From Cupriavidus taiwanensis (lineage in GTDB: Bacteria > Pseudomonadota > Gammaproteobacteria > Burkholderiales > Burkholderiaceae), in contig NZ_LT984804.1 of the NCBI RefSeq assembly GCF_900250115.1, positions 1,441,301 to 1,505,300 of the forward strand: a stretch of 64,000 nucleotides of DNA. The letters run 5' to 3'. The first letter of the stretch is position 1. Each line of letters opens with the position of its first letter. Shown piece after piece: positions 1 through 8,690 of the stretch. The notes under the pieces are model-generated. The model ran no database searches. It was not told where the DNA came from and saw only the letters and a program-made list of their open reading frames with translations. The position numbers were made by a program, and so were the translations under genes.

Positions 1-806
1 TCGGCGTCGCCGGCCCGATCCTGACGCGGATCGCGCCGGAGCTGGCCAAGGCCGGCGCGGCCGAGCGCGCGCACCGCAACTTCATCGCGCCGAAGAACGC
101 AGCGGGGCTGACGCGGCTGACCGGCTCGCCGACGCACCACATCTTCGGCATGACCGAGGGCGTGATCATGTTTGCGCGCCGCGACGACCCGCAGGAAATC
201 CGCGATACCTCGGTCGGCAGCCCGGTGTCCGAGTATGACGAAGTGAAGATCGTCCATCCCGGCACCGAAGAGCCGGTCGCCGACGGCGAGGCCGGCGAGG
301 CGCTGTTCCGCGGCCCGTACACGATCCGCGGCTACTACAAGTCCGAGAAGGAAGACATAACGCGCTTTACTGCCGATGGCTTCTACCGCTCCGGCGACCT
401 GATGTCGTCGCGCGTGGTCGGCGGGCGCCGCTACTACTTCTTCTGCGGCCGCATCAAGGATGTGGTCGACCGCGGTGGCGAGAAAATCAATGCGGAAGAG
501 CTGGAGAACGTGATTAACCAGCATCCGGCGGTATTGGCTTCGGCCGTTGTCGGCATGCCCGATCGCATCTACGGCGAGCGCGTGTGCGCGTTCATCGTAC
601 CCAAGCCGCCTGCCACCAGCCTGTCCCTTCCGCAGCTGACCGAATACCTGCAGCAGGCTGGCCTGGCCAAGTTCAAGTGGCCGGAGCGTGTCGAAGTGAT
701 TAGCGAATTTCCGCTGACCGCATCGGGCAAGCTCAGCAAGGCTCTACTGCGCCAGCAGATCACGCAGACCCTCGAGGCCGAGGCGGCCCGTGGCAACACC
801 AACTAA
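1..806 (+). CDS. Aryl-AMP ligase / acyl-CoA synthetase, 3' end only
   Basis: The gene enters from the left edge; frame 3 is open from base 3, so only the C-terminal ~267 residues are present. They carry ANL-superfamily signatures: a THHIFGMTEG core motif (A5 type), a YRSGDL motif, a GRIKDVVDRGGEKINAEE hinge (A8) and a PLTASGKLSK segment whose lysine is the usual adenylation lysine (A10). These fit 2,3-dihydroxybenzoate- or salicylate-AMP ligases. It probably activates an aromatic acid with ATP for transfer to CoA. The stop is 10 bases before the next gene's start, and the following monooxygenase and thioesterase suggest a CoA-ester ring-hydroxylation route. The exact substrate cannot be read from this fragment. 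Confidence 0.9.
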   Translation, partial: GVAGPILTRIAPELAKAGAAERAHRNFIAPKNAAGLTRLTGSPTHHIFGMTEGVIMFARRDDPQEIRDTSVGSPVSEYDEVKIVHPGTEEPVADGEAGEALFRGPYTIRGYYKSEKEDITRFTADGFYRSGDLMSSRVVGGRRYYFFCGRIKDVVDRGGEKINAEELENVINQHPAVLASAVVGMPDRIYGERVCAFIVPKPPATSLSLPQLTEYLQQAGLAKFKWPERVEVISEFPLTASGKLSKALLRQQITQTLEAEAARGNTN

Positions 807-816
807 GGGAAGTGAG

Positions 817-1698
817 ATGACCCAAGCGACGACCCAAGTGACGACCATTGCCGCAGCGCCTTCCGTGCAGCTGCATGGCGTGCACCATACCGCGCGCCCG
901 ACCTGGAAGCTGGCCGAGACCGTGCACTTCTACCGCGATCTGCTCGGCCTGCCGCTGGTGCATGCGATCTCCGCCAAGGGCTGGGGTCCGGACAACCATG
1001 CGGACTTCCTGCACTTCTTCTTCGACAGCGGCAACGGCAGCACCATCGCCTTCTTCTACTACATCGGTACCGAACGCCCCGACTGGCTGACCGTGCGCGA
1101 GCACTACCAGGACCGCGCCACGCACACCGCCTGGCGCGTGCGCGATGAGGCCGAACTGCTGATGTGGCGCCAGCGCGTCGAAGCGGTTGGCATCCCGCTG
1201 CGCTACCAGATCCGGCACGAGGTGATCGAATCGATCTACTTTAACGACCCCAACGGGTATCCGATCGAGATCACCTGGCAGGTGCGTCCGTTCAGCGGGT
1301 CCGATGCCGACGATGCCCGGCTGACCATTGAGGCCGCCATCGAGCTGGAGAACGCCGGCAAGGATGGCGCGCCGTTCAGCTCGATCGAACCGGTGTGGCA
1401 GCGCAAGGCCGCGCTGATCGACAAGACCGCGCCGGCGGGCAAGGCTTCAGTGTTCGTGCTCGACGTTCCCGAGTTTTCTGCGCTGCTCGACGTGGCCGGC
1501 AAGATCGAAGGGTACGCCACCACGCCGCTCGGCAACGGCTACGTGCGCATCGACGGCAACCCCGGCATCCGCTTCGGCCGCAAGGCGCTCGGCTTCAAAC
1601 CGGCGGTCTGGTACGGCGCGCTGACGGGAGGGCTGGCAGGGCGCATCGAACAGTTCGACATGGATGCATTGGTCATCGCCCCGGGAGAAGCCAAATGA
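817..1698 (+). CDS. VOC-superfamily (glyoxalase/extradiol dioxygenase fold) protein
   Basis: This is a 293-residue protein with two glyoxalase/bleomycin-resistance-type halves. The N-terminal half has GVHHTARPTWKL near residue 21, THTAWRV near 102 and YFNDPNGYPIEITW near 140, the places where His, His and Glu metal ligands normally sit. The ATG at 817 is preferred over an in-frame GTG at 790 because AAGGGA lies just ahead of it and 790 would overlap the ligase. Its stop overlaps the next start as ATGA, implying translational coupling. It may be a ring-cleaving dioxygenase or an isomerase/lyase acting on the hydroxylated product; family membership is clear but the reaction is not. Confidence 0.85.
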   Translation: MTQATTQVTTIAAAPSVQLHGVHHTARPTWKLAETVHFYRDLLGLPLVHAISAKGWGPDNHADFLHFFFDSGNGSTIAFFYYIGTERPDWLTVREHYQDRATHTAWRVRDEAELLMWRQRVEAVGIPLRYQIRHEVIESIYFNDPNGYPIEITWQVRPFSGSDADDARLTIEAAIELENAGKDGAPFSSIEPVWQRKAALIDKTAPAGKASVFVLDVPEFSALLDVAGKIEGYATTPLGNGYVRIDGNPGIRFGRKALGFKPAVWYGALTGGLAGRIEQFDMDALVIAPGEAK

Positions 1699-2852
1699 AG
1701 ATCGCCATTATCGGGGGCGGCCCGTCCGGGCTGTTCCTGTCGATCCTGCTGAAGGAACGGCTTGCCGATGTCGACATCGATATCTACGAGCAGAATCCGG
1801 AAGACGCCACCTTCGGTTTCGGCGTGGTGCTGGCAGATACCGGACTGTCCAACTTGCGCGCGGCTTCGCCGGCAGTGGTCGATGAACTGGCGCGTGCGAT
1901 GCGTTTCAGCGATCGCCACTCCATCGTCAGCCACGAGCATCTGATCACGATGAAGCGTCCCGGCGCGGGCGGCGGCGCGATCCCGCGCATCCGGCTGCTG
2001 CAGATCCTGCAGGCGCGCGCGCGCGAGTTGCGGGTGCGGATCACGTACAACCAGCGCATCAGCGATTTCTCGGCCATCGATGCCGACCTGGTGGTCGGTG
2101 CGGACGGCGTCAATTCACAGCTGCGCGCCGCCAACGAGGCCGGCTTCGGCACGCGCCGCCACAGCCTGACCAACCATTTCGCGTGGTATGGCGTGGAGAA
2201 GCCGTTCCCGAACCCGGCACTGGTGTTCCGAAAGTACGAAGGCGGGTATTTCGTCGCGCACTACTATCCATACTCGGACTCGATGAGCACCTTTGTGGCC
2301 GAGTGCGACCACCAGACGTGGCTCGACTTCGGCATGGAGTCGATGACGCAGGAAGAGCGTCAGGCGTTGTTCGAGAAGATCTTTGCCGCCGAACTGGGCG
2401 GTTACCGGCTGGTGTCAAACAACTCAGTGTGGCGCCAGTTCCCGGTGATCGTCAACGACACCTGGCATGTCGGCAACCAGGTGCTGATCGGCGATGCGCT
2501 GACCAGCGCGCATTTCTCGATCGGCTCGGGCACGCGCATCGCCATGGAAGACGCGATCGCGCTGGCCGAGGCCATCGTCGCCTCGCCGGACGATGTGCAG
2601 GCCGCACTGCGACGCTACGATGAAAAGCGCCGTCCCGAGAAGGCCAAGCTGATCAGCGCGTCTGAGGCCTCGTACAACTGGTACGAGCGCATCCGCGAAT
2701 GGATGGATCTGCCCACGGCGCACGAATTCGTGTTCCGCTTCATGACCCGCACCGGCCGCGTCGACCTGAACCGGCTGCGCGAGCAATACCCGAACCTGCT
2801 CGCCGAGCTGACGGCGGCGGGCGTGTCGGTGCCGGCCGGGCAGCACCCATGA
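1695..2852 (+). CDS. FAD-dependent aromatic (aryl-CoA type) monooxygenase
   Basis: The protein is 385 residues long. It starts with a Rossmann dinucleotide motif IIGGGPSGLF (residues 5-14) and has a GADGVNSQLR motif and the FAD-contacting GDALTSAHFSIGSG near residue 265, typical of group A flavoprotein hydroxylases. It most resembles the salicylyl-CoA 5-hydroxylase / anthraniloyl-CoA monooxygenase branch, an assignment supported by the neighbouring AMP ligase and hotdog thioesterase. The start ATG overlaps the VOC gene stop and its own stop overlaps the next ATG, so three genes are chained by ATGA overlaps. It likely hydroxylates a CoA-activated aromatic ring with NAD(P)H and oxygen in the cytoplasm. 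Confidence 0.87.
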   Translation: MKIAIIGGGPSGLFLSILLKERLADVDIDIYEQNPEDATFGFGVVLADTGLSNLRAASPAVVDELARAMRFSDRHSIVSHEHLITMKRPGAGGGAIPRIRLLQILQARARELRVRITYNQRISDFSAIDADLVVGADGVNSQLRAANEAGFGTRRHSLTNHFAWYGVEKPFPNPALVFRKYEGGYFVAHYYPYSDSMSTFVAECDHQTWLDFGMESMTQEERQALFEKIFAAELGGYRLVSNNSVWRQFPVIVNDTWHVGNQVLIGDALTSAHFSIGSGTRIAMEDAIALAEAIVASPDDVQAALRRYDEKRRPEKAKLISASEASYNWYERIREWMDLPTAHEFVFRFMTRTGRVDLNRLREQYPNLLAELTAAGVSVPAGQHP

Positions 2853-3304
2853 TCCGCGCTACCGAGTATGTGCTCAGGGAGCGGCCGTTCGTGGTGCGCC
2901 GCACCGTGCGTTGGGGCGACTGCGACCCGGCCGGGGTGGTCTACACCGGCCGCTTCACAGACTACCTGCTCGGTGCGGTGGGGCTGTTTTCCGAACATAT
3001 CGCCGGCGGCGCGGGGCGGTTAGGCACACAGCATGGCGTCGGAACGCCGTGCAAGGCCATGCGCTTCGAGTTCATCGGTACCTTGTGGCCGGACGATGTG
3101 ATCGACATCGAGTGCTGGATCGAAGCAATCCGCACGCGCTCCTATGACATCCGCTGCATGGCCCGGCGACCCGACGGAAGCGCGGTGTTCGACGCAACCT
3201 TCTCGCCTATCTGCGTGCGGCTGGACGAGCGCGTCGGCACGCCCATTCCCGACTCGCTGCGCGCCGCGCTGTCGGCCTTCCAGCGGCCCCCCGCCGCGCG
3301 CTGA
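2849..3304 (+). CDS. Hotdog-fold acyl-CoA thioesterase (4-hydroxybenzoyl-CoA thioesterase type)
   Basis: A 151-residue single hotdog domain. Residues 20-35 read RWGDCDPAGVVYTGRF, matching the catalytic Asp segment of 4-hydroxybenzoyl-CoA thioesterases, followed by the expected FEFIGTLWPDDVIDIE strand. The ATG is inside the monooxygenase stop (ATGA). In this context it would release the hydroxylated acid, for example gentisate, from its CoA ester. An upstream in-frame extension exists but reads over the monooxygenase and has no support. Confidence 0.87.
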   Translation: MIRATEYVLRERPFVVRRTVRWGDCDPAGVVYTGRFTDYLLGAVGLFSEHIAGGAGRLGTQHGVGTPCKAMRFEFIGTLWPDDVIDIECWIEAIRTRSYDIRCMARRPDGSAVFDATFSPICVRLDERVGTPIPDSLRAALSAFQRPPAAR

Positions 3305-3341
3305 GGCGCGGCGCTGCCGCTGACATTCTCAAACTTTCATT

Positions 3342-4097
3342 ATGCAATACAGAATCGGACAGATCGTCCCAAGCTCCAACATCACCATGGAGCGCGAAGT
3401 CCCCGCCATTTTCGCCGGCCGCATGCAGGTGCTGCCGGAGCGCTTTTCCTTCCATTCCAGCCGCGTGCGCATGCACCGCGTGGTGGCCGAGGAACTGGCG
3501 CAGATGAACCGCGACATGGGCCGCTGCGCGCAGGAACTGGCCGACGCGCGCGTCGACATCATGAGCACCGCGTGCCTGGTCGCTACCATGTGCATGGGGC
3601 AGGGCTACCACCGGCAGATCATCGAAGACCTCACCGCGGCGATCGGCGACATAGCCCATTTGCCTCAAGTGATGACCTCGGCCGGCGCGCTGGTAGAAGA
3701 ACTGAAGGACTTCGGCGCGCGCCGCATTGCGCTGCTGGCGCCATACAGCGATGCGCTCACGCGCACGGTGGTCGACTACATCGAGAGCGAAGGCATCGCG
3801 GTGCAGGATGCGATCAACTTTTCCATCCTCGACAACCTGGAAGTCGGCGCGCGCGACCCGCTGCAACTGCTGCAGGACGTGCAGCGGCTGGATACCGCCG
3901 GCGTCGACGTGGTGGTGCTGTCTGCCTGCGTGCAGATGCCTTCGCTCGCGGCGCTGGAGCCGGCGCAGCAGGCGCTCGGCATTCCGGTGACGTCGACGGC
4001 GGCATGCACCGCGCGCCAGATGCTGCGCCGGCTCGGCCTGCGCGCCGAGGCGCCCGGCGCCGGCGCCTTGCTCGGCAGCCGCACCGGACTGGCATGA
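3342..4097 (+). CDS. Asp/Glu-racemase superfamily, maleate isomerase-like
   Basis: The 251-residue protein begins RIGQIVPSSNITME, the hallmark N-terminus of maleate cis-trans isomerases and arylmalonate decarboxylases. The two nucleophile regions of this fold are present as STACLVAT (Cys near residue 77) and SACVQMPS (Cys near 195). Maleate isomerase converts maleate to fumarate; maleate arises when maleylpyruvate from gentisate is hydrolysed, which fits the upstream genes. No strong Shine-Dalgarno is visible ahead of the ATG and there is a 37-base gap after the thioesterase. A related racemase or decarboxylase activity cannot be excluded. Confidence 0.8.
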   Translation: MQYRIGQIVPSSNITMEREVPAIFAGRMQVLPERFSFHSSRVRMHRVVAEELAQMNRDMGRCAQELADARVDIMSTACLVATMCMGQGYHRQIIEDLTAAIGDIAHLPQVMTSAGALVEELKDFGARRIALLAPYSDALTRTVVDYIESEGIAVQDAINFSILDNLEVGARDPLQLLQDVQRLDTAGVDVVVLSACVQMPSLAALEPAQQALGIPVTSTAACTARQMLRRLGLRAEAPGAGALLGSRTGLA

Positions 4098-4151
4098 CAA
4101 CAAGACGGCCGCCCGCAAAGGCTGCCACCATCCGCAACGGAGACAACCCCC

Positions 4152-5411
4152 ATGCAGCAAGCCCCCCAACCGGCGCCGGCCGCCGGCCGCTGGACCTATG
4201 TCGCCGTCATCCTGGGCGCGGCGCTCGGGATGCTCGCGGGCTACGCCCCGCTGTTCAACGCCACCGCCGGCGTCTTCGTGCAGCCGCTGGCGCAGGAGTT
4301 TGGCTGGGGCCGCTCGGAAGCCTCGCTGTCGTACGCGGCCTCGATGTTCGGGCTGGCAGTGGTCAGCCCGCTGGTTGGCACGATGATGGACCGGTTCGGC
4401 ATCCGGCGCGTGATCGCGGCATCCGCGCTGGTGTTCGGCGTTGCCACGGCATGCATGGCGTTGCAGGATGGCAGCAAGGCGATGTGGGTGAGCTTGTCGG
4501 TGGTGGTCGGCGTCTTCGGCGCTGCGACTTCGGTGCTGGGCTATCTCGCGGTGCTGCCGCAGTGGTTCAACCAGCGCCTGGGGCTGGCGCTCGGCATTGC
4601 GATGTGCGGACTCGGCGCCGGCACGGTGCTGATGCCCGCCACGGCGCAGTACCTGGTCACGGGCTACGGCTGGCGCGCGGCGTATGTCGCCCTGGGGATT
4701 GGCTCGATCGTGCTGTCACTGCTGGCCTGTGCGCTGCTGCGCGAGCGCCGCGTGCCCGGCGTGGCGCGTGCCACGTCAACCGCCGCAGCGCCCGGGGTGC
4801 CGCTGCGCGAGGCGCTGCGCAGCTACCGGCTGTGGGCGATCTGGGGCGTGTTTATCCTGGCGTCGTCGGCAACGCTGTCGCTGGGGCCGCACCTGCCGGC
4901 GATGTTTGCCGACAAGGGCTTCAGCCCGGCGGAAGCGGCGCGCAGCGCGTCGATGGTCGGCGTGGGGCTGCTGGTGGGCCGCATTTTGACCGGGGTGCTG
5001 ATCGATCGCATCCACGCGCCGTTCGTCGCTTGCGTGTTCTTCGTCGGCGGCGCCGCGGGCATCTACCTGCTCGGAGTTACGCGCGACTACCAGATGCTGC
5101 TGGTGGCTGCCACGCTGATCGGGCTGACCATCGGCGCCGAGGGTGACCTGATCTCCTACCTGGTGCGCTCGTATTTCGGGCTGCGCGCGTTCGGGGCGCT
5201 GTTCGGCATTGCGTTCTCCGGCTACGGCTTTGGCGCGGTGATCGGACCGATCGGGCTGGGGGGCTGGTTCGACCGGCATGGCAATTACGACACGGCGCTG
5301 CTGGTGCTGCCCTGCATGCTGCTGGCGGCCGGTGCGCTGACGTTATCGCTGGGGCGGTATCCGCGTCCCAGGCCGCATGGTGCCGGCCTCCCCGAGCCTG
5401 CCGGCGCCTGA
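4152..5411 (+). CDS. MFS transporter, probable aromatic/carboxylate uptake
   Basis: This 419-residue protein is almost entirely hydrophobic, with about 12 membrane segments. The loop after segment 2 reads GTMMDRFGIRR, the MFS motif A, and a GVLIDRIHAP version recurs in the second half. The overall pattern resembles monocarboxylate/OFA-type porters. It has GGAGA about 8-12 bases before the ATG and follows the isomerase gene by 54 bases in the same direction, so it is likely the uptake carrier for the substrate of this operon. Substrate is inferred from context only. Confidence 0.85.
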   Translation: MQQAPQPAPAAGRWTYVAVILGAALGMLAGYAPLFNATAGVFVQPLAQEFGWGRSEASLSYAASMFGLAVVSPLVGTMMDRFGIRRVIAASALVFGVATACMALQDGSKAMWVSLSVVVGVFGAATSVLGYLAVLPQWFNQRLGLALGIAMCGLGAGTVLMPATAQYLVTGYGWRAAYVALGIGSIVLSLLACALLRERRVPGVARATSTAAAPGVPLREALRSYRLWAIWGVFILASSATLSLGPHLPAMFADKGFSPAEAARSASMVGVGLLVGRILTGVLIDRIHAPFVACVFFVGGAAGIYLLGVTRDYQMLLVAATLIGLTIGAEGDLISYLVRSYFGLRAFGALFGIAFSGYGFGAVIGPIGLGGWFDRHGNYDTALLVLPCMLLAAGALTLSLGRYPRPRPHGAGLPEPAGA

Positions 5412-5445
5412 GTTCGCCATGGCTGGCGAGGCGGGGTAAAATTCT

Positions 5446-5470
5446 CAGGGCCGCAATTTTTGCGGCCCTG
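5446..5470. promoter_or_regulatory. Perfect 11-bp inverted repeat ahead of the tetR-type gene
   Basis: Arms CAGGGCCGCAA and TTGCGGCCCTG flank a TTT loop. A TAAAAT-like -10 hexamer lies just upstream (5437-5442), so the repeat would fall in the leader of the regulator gene, where it could be an autoregulatory operator. It could instead be a hairpin terminator for the MFS gene, but no U-tract follows. Confidence 0.5.
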
Positions 5471-5475
5471 TGTCC

Positions 5476-6312
5476 ATGACCGGTAAGACCAACATGCCAG
5501 CCGCACGCCGCAATACCACTGCCGCCGCCGCAACCGGCGGCAAAGCGCCCGTCGCCCCCTCTGCACCGCGCCGCCGTGGCCGGCCGCCCAAAACGGACTC
5601 GCCTATCGGTGCCGAACCGATGCTGAGCCGGGTCGCCATCCTGCAGCATGCGATCAAGCTGACGAAGTCCATGCCCCTGGACCAGATTTCGATGGTGCAG
5701 CTGGCCAAGGACTTCGGCGTGGCGCCGGGGTTGATTCACTATTACCTTGGGGGGCGTGACCAGCTGGTGTCCGGGGTGCTCAACGACTACTACCGGCAGC
5801 GTGTTGGCGTGCTGCCGTCGCTGACCGGCGACTGGCGCGCGGACGTGGAGGGCATTGCCCGGCTGAGTTTCGAAGTCGCCGTGGAAAACCCGGGCGTCAG
5901 TATCTATGTTGCGTCGCATAATCGGTATCGCTTGTTTCAGGACGTGGAGCCGGGAGAGACCGATTATGGGCTGGAGTTCTTCAATCGCATGACGTCGGCC
6001 ATCATGCAGGGTGGCTTTACAGCCGAACAGGTGGCGCTTGGCTATCACCTGATTGCGCAGTACCTGGTGTCGGCCAGTATGGCCGAGGCTTCGCGGCAGT
6101 TGCCGGCTTATCACCAGGCATTTATTGAGAAGAAGCTCGAGTCGGCTTCTGGACTGCAGTATCCCGGGGCGCGGTTCGTCAGCAAGGCGTTCTCGCGGCT
6201 GTCTTCCGATATTGCGTTTGAGGAAGGCCTGCGCATCACGCTTGACGGCATTGAAGCGTGGAAGCAGCAGAACCGCCAGCCGGCGCGAAAATCTCGGTCC
6301 AGGGCCGCCTGA
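5476..6312 (+). CDS. TetR/AcrR-family transcriptional regulator
   Basis: About 278 residues. A basic, low-complexity N-terminal tail with an AT-hook-like RRRGRPPK is followed by a TetR-type helix-turn-helix (AKDFGVAPGLIHYYLGGRDQ, roughly residues 77-97) and a helical ligand domain. The Ala/Arg-rich tail makes it longer than usual (~200). Start choice is uncertain: GTG 5470, ATG 5476 and ATG 5494 are all in frame and none has a strong ribosome site. It probably controls the upstream aromatic operon and/or the Bug gene downstream. Confidence 0.82.
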   Translation: MTGKTNMPAARRNTTAAAATGGKAPVAPSAPRRRGRPPKTDSPIGAEPMLSRVAILQHAIKLTKSMPLDQISMVQLAKDFGVAPGLIHYYLGGRDQLVSGVLNDYYRQRVGVLPSLTGDWRADVEGIARLSFEVAVENPGVSIYVASHNRYRLFQDVEPGETDYGLEFFNRMTSAIMQGGFTAEQVALGYHLIAQYLVSASMAEASRQLPAYHQAFIEKKLESASGLQYPGARFVSKAFSRLSSDIAFEEGLRITLDGIEAWKQQNRQPARKSRSRAA

Positions 6313-6320
6313 GCTCTTGT

Positions 6321-6347
6321 GGGGGCATGCATTGGTGCGCCCCTTTT
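6321..6347 (+). terminator. Rho-independent terminator candidate
   Basis: GGGGGCA pairs with TGCGCCCC (one bulged G) around an 8-base loop and is followed by TTTT, just downstream of the TetR gene stop. Confidence 0.5.
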
Positions 6348-6398
6348 CGTGACAACTTCTTACCTCGCCCGTCGGCGGCTCCCTTAGTGGTAAGTCCT

Positions 6399-6449
6399 TA
6401 TTTGATACTGCGACAATTAAATTAGAATTAATTGTCGACATATCAAATA
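6399..6449. promoter_or_regulatory. 51-bp nested double inverted repeat (operator candidate)
   Basis: Outer arms TATTTGATA (6399-6407) and TATCAAATA (6441-6449) and inner arms GACAATTAA (6412-6420) and TTAATTGTC (6428-6436) are perfect and share one centre, with 4-base spacers on both sides. It sits 54 bases ahead of the Bug gene in an AT-rich pocket. This is the form expected for two cooperative dimer sites of a regulator. Confidence 0.65.
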
Positions 6450-6502
6450 CGCGTGGTCATGCCGCCCCCCCGGCTAGCCATGCGCCATACACGGGAGACA
6501 AC

Positions 6503-7471
6503 ATGAAACGTCGCGCCTGCCTCGGGCTGCTCCTTATGGCTGGGCTCACCGCTGCAGCTTCCGCCCACGCTGCCGCATATCCAGAAAAGATGGTTCGCAT
6601 CGTGGTGCCATCGATCGCGGGCAGCGCTCCCGATATCATCGCGCGGCAAGTTGCCGAGCGCCTGACCGCAGCCTGGAAGCAGCAGGTCATCGTCGAAAAC
6701 AAGCCAGGCGGCAACGGCATTGTTGCGATGACCGCGCTGCGTCAGTCGGCACCGGACGGCTACACGCTCGGCTTGTTCCATGCCGCAGCGGCCGTGATCA
6801 CGCCCATGATGTACAAGGAGGCAAAATTCGACATTCAGCGGGACACGGAGGTGGCGTCGACGCTAGCCTACACGCCCATGATGTTCGTTGCCGATCCAAA
6901 ATCGGGCTACCAGAGCCTTGTGGATGTCCTCAAGGCTGGCAAGGCTAAACCCGACGATATTGCCATCGGCAGTCCGACTCGTGGTTCGGTGCCTCACCTG
7001 ACCGCCGAGATGTTGGGACAGTTGCAGAAGGCCAAATTCCGCCAGATCAGCTTCAGCGGCACTACGCAGGCGATCCAGGCTGTGGTGAAGGGCGATGTGC
7101 CGGTCTATGTCGACGGCATTGCGCCTCTGGTGCCGCTGGTACGCAGCGGCCGGCTCAAAGCGCTGGCGGTCACCTCGGACACCGCGCTTCCGGGGCTGGA
7201 CGGCATCCCGCTGGCAAGGGATGTTGCGCCGGGGCTGGTCGTCAAGGGCTGGTTTGCGATATTTGCGCCCAAGGGCACACCCGCCGCGGTGCTCGACGAG
7301 GTCAACGTCGCCATCAGCCGCACCTTGGCGCAGCCCGCTTTCGTCGAACGGCTGAAGGATCTTGGCACCTATCCGATGGCACTTGGCCGAGAGCCGAGCG
7401 CACTCTTTGTGCAGGCCGAAAAAGTGCGATGGGAGCGTGTGATTCAGGACGCGGGCGTCAAGCCTGAGTAG
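6503..7471 (+). CDS. Bug/TctC-family periplasmic solute receptor
   Basis: A 322-residue protein with a classical signal peptide (MKRRACLGLLLMAGLTAAAS, cleavage near AHA-AAYPEK). The mature part starts YPEKMVRIVVPSIAGSAPDI, the usual Bug opening, and keeps the VENKPGGNG and APDGYTL motifs. GGGAGA precedes the ATG. It has no TctA/TctB partner beside it and instead pairs with a secreted hydrolase 25 bases downstream. Bug receptors bind small carboxylates; the ligand here is unknown. Confidence 0.9.
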   Translation: MKRRACLGLLLMAGLTAAASAHAAAYPEKMVRIVVPSIAGSAPDIIARQVAERLTAAWKQQVIVENKPGGNGIVAMTALRQSAPDGYTLGLFHAAAAVITPMMYKEAKFDIQRDTEVASTLAYTPMMFVADPKSGYQSLVDVLKAGKAKPDDIAIGSPTRGSVPHLTAEMLGQLQKAKFRQISFSGTTQAIQAVVKGDVPVYVDGIAPLVPLVRSGRLKALAVTSDTALPGLDGIPLARDVAPGLVVKGWFAIFAPKGTPAAVLDEVNVAISRTLAQPAFVERLKDLGTYPMALGREPSALFVQAEKVRWERVIQDAGVKPE

Positions 7472-7496
7472 CTGGCCAACAAGGATATGCAGAATA

Positions 7497-8690
7497 ATGA
7501 ACAGATCTGGACTGGGAGTCTCCTGGCGCCGAAAGTCGTCCGTTGCGCTGCTCACCGCATGCATGGCAATTGCTGTCCATTCCTCCAGGGCAGACGCGCA
7601 GCAAGCCAACACACCGGGCGCAAAAGAGAGTGCCCATCTGGTCCTTCTTGGTACGTCTGGGGGACGAACTTCATGGCGCGGTGTACAGGCCGCGGGCATC
7701 TCGTCGGCCGTGGTAGTGAATGGCCATGTCTATTTGGTTGATTTAGGCGACGGTTGGCTCCGGCGATATTTCCAGGCTGGGTTGGGTGCAGCTGCGCCAG
7801 CGCGCGGCCTCGAATCGCTACGGGCTGCATTCATTACCCATTTGCATGCGGACCATGTGGTGGATTATCCGTCATTGGTTCTGTTCGGTGCGTCCGACGG
7901 ACTAAGCGAGCGTAAGAGCCCCGTACGGGTGTTTGGGCCGGGCGCAAGAGGAAAGCTTCCGCCCGTCAGCGGCAGCACCGTTGGTGTGTCGGGCATCGTC
8001 GCACCAGAAAGCCCGACGCCGGGTACCGTCGCAATGACCGAGGCGATATACCGGGCGTTTGCTACCGACATCAACGACAATATTCTTGATAGTCGCAAAC
8101 CGAACCCGCGTACACGTGTCGAAGTGCAGGACATCGTGATTCCTTCTCAAGACAGTATCGACCCGAATACCGATCCGGCACCAGAGATGGCACCGTTTCC
8201 GGTCTATCAGGATGAGAACGTCAAAGTCACCGCGACACTGGTCAGTCATCCGCCGGTCTATCCGTCATTTGCTTTCCGCTTCGATACCCCAGACGGATCT
8301 GTCGTCTTCTCTGGCGACACCAGCCCCAGTCGTAACCTGATCCGGCTCGCGCAAGGTGCGGACGTGCTCGTCCATGAAGTGATCGATACCGCGTGGGTCA
8401 ACGCCTTGTATCCGCAGCCACGAAATGCAGCCCAGGAAGCTAAGGCGCACCATCTCGTGCATTCCCACACCGCGGTGGAAGACGTTGGCACGGTGGCGCA
8501 AGCGGCGAATGTGAAGGTACTGGTACTGTCGCACCTTGCGCCGGCCGACAATTCCGCAGGGCGTTGGACGAGGGCGAAGGAGGGGTTCAGTGGCGACGTT
8601 GTTGTCGGGAGCGATCTGCAGTGGATTCCGTTGCGGGCGAAATCGCGAACCGATTCGCGCCAGATGACAGTGCCACGGGCTGGAAACTGA
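7497..8690 (+). CDS. Secreted metallo-beta-lactamase-fold hydrolase
   Basis: The protein has 397 residues. An N-terminal signal peptide (hydrophobic SVALLTACMAIAVHS, cleavage after ADA) indicates export. The metal site motif THLHADHV lies near residue 116 and the later ligands appear as SGDTSPS and LVLSHLAP, the RNase Z/arylsulfatase-like subgroup of the fold. It follows the Bug gene by 25 bases, so a periplasmic hydrolase releasing a ligand for that receptor is plausible. The substrate is not readable. Confidence 0.85.
   Translation: MNRSGLGVSWRRKSSVALLTACMAIAVHSSRADAQQANTPGAKESAHLVLLGTSGGRTSWRGVQAAGISSAVVVNGHVYLVDLGDGWLRRYFQAGLGAAAPARGLESLRAAFITHLHADHVVDYPSLVLFGASDGLSERKSPVRVFGPGARGKLPPVSGSTVGVSGIVAPESPTPGTVAMTEAIYRAFATDINDNILDSRKPNPRTRVEVQDIVIPSQDSIDPNTDPAPEMAPFPVYQDENVKVTATLVSHPPVYPSFAFRFDTPDGSVVFSGDTSPSRNLIRLAQGADVLVHEVIDTAWVNALYPQPRNAAQEAKAHHLVHSHTAVEDVGTVAQAANVKVLVLSHLAPADNSAGRWTRAKEGFSGDVVVGSDLQWIPLRAKSRTDSRQMTVPRAGN

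Noticed and set aside
1395..1694. Long N-terminal extension of the monooxygenase
   Set aside because: It overlaps the VOC gene; the Rossmann motif begins at residue 5 from ATG 1695.
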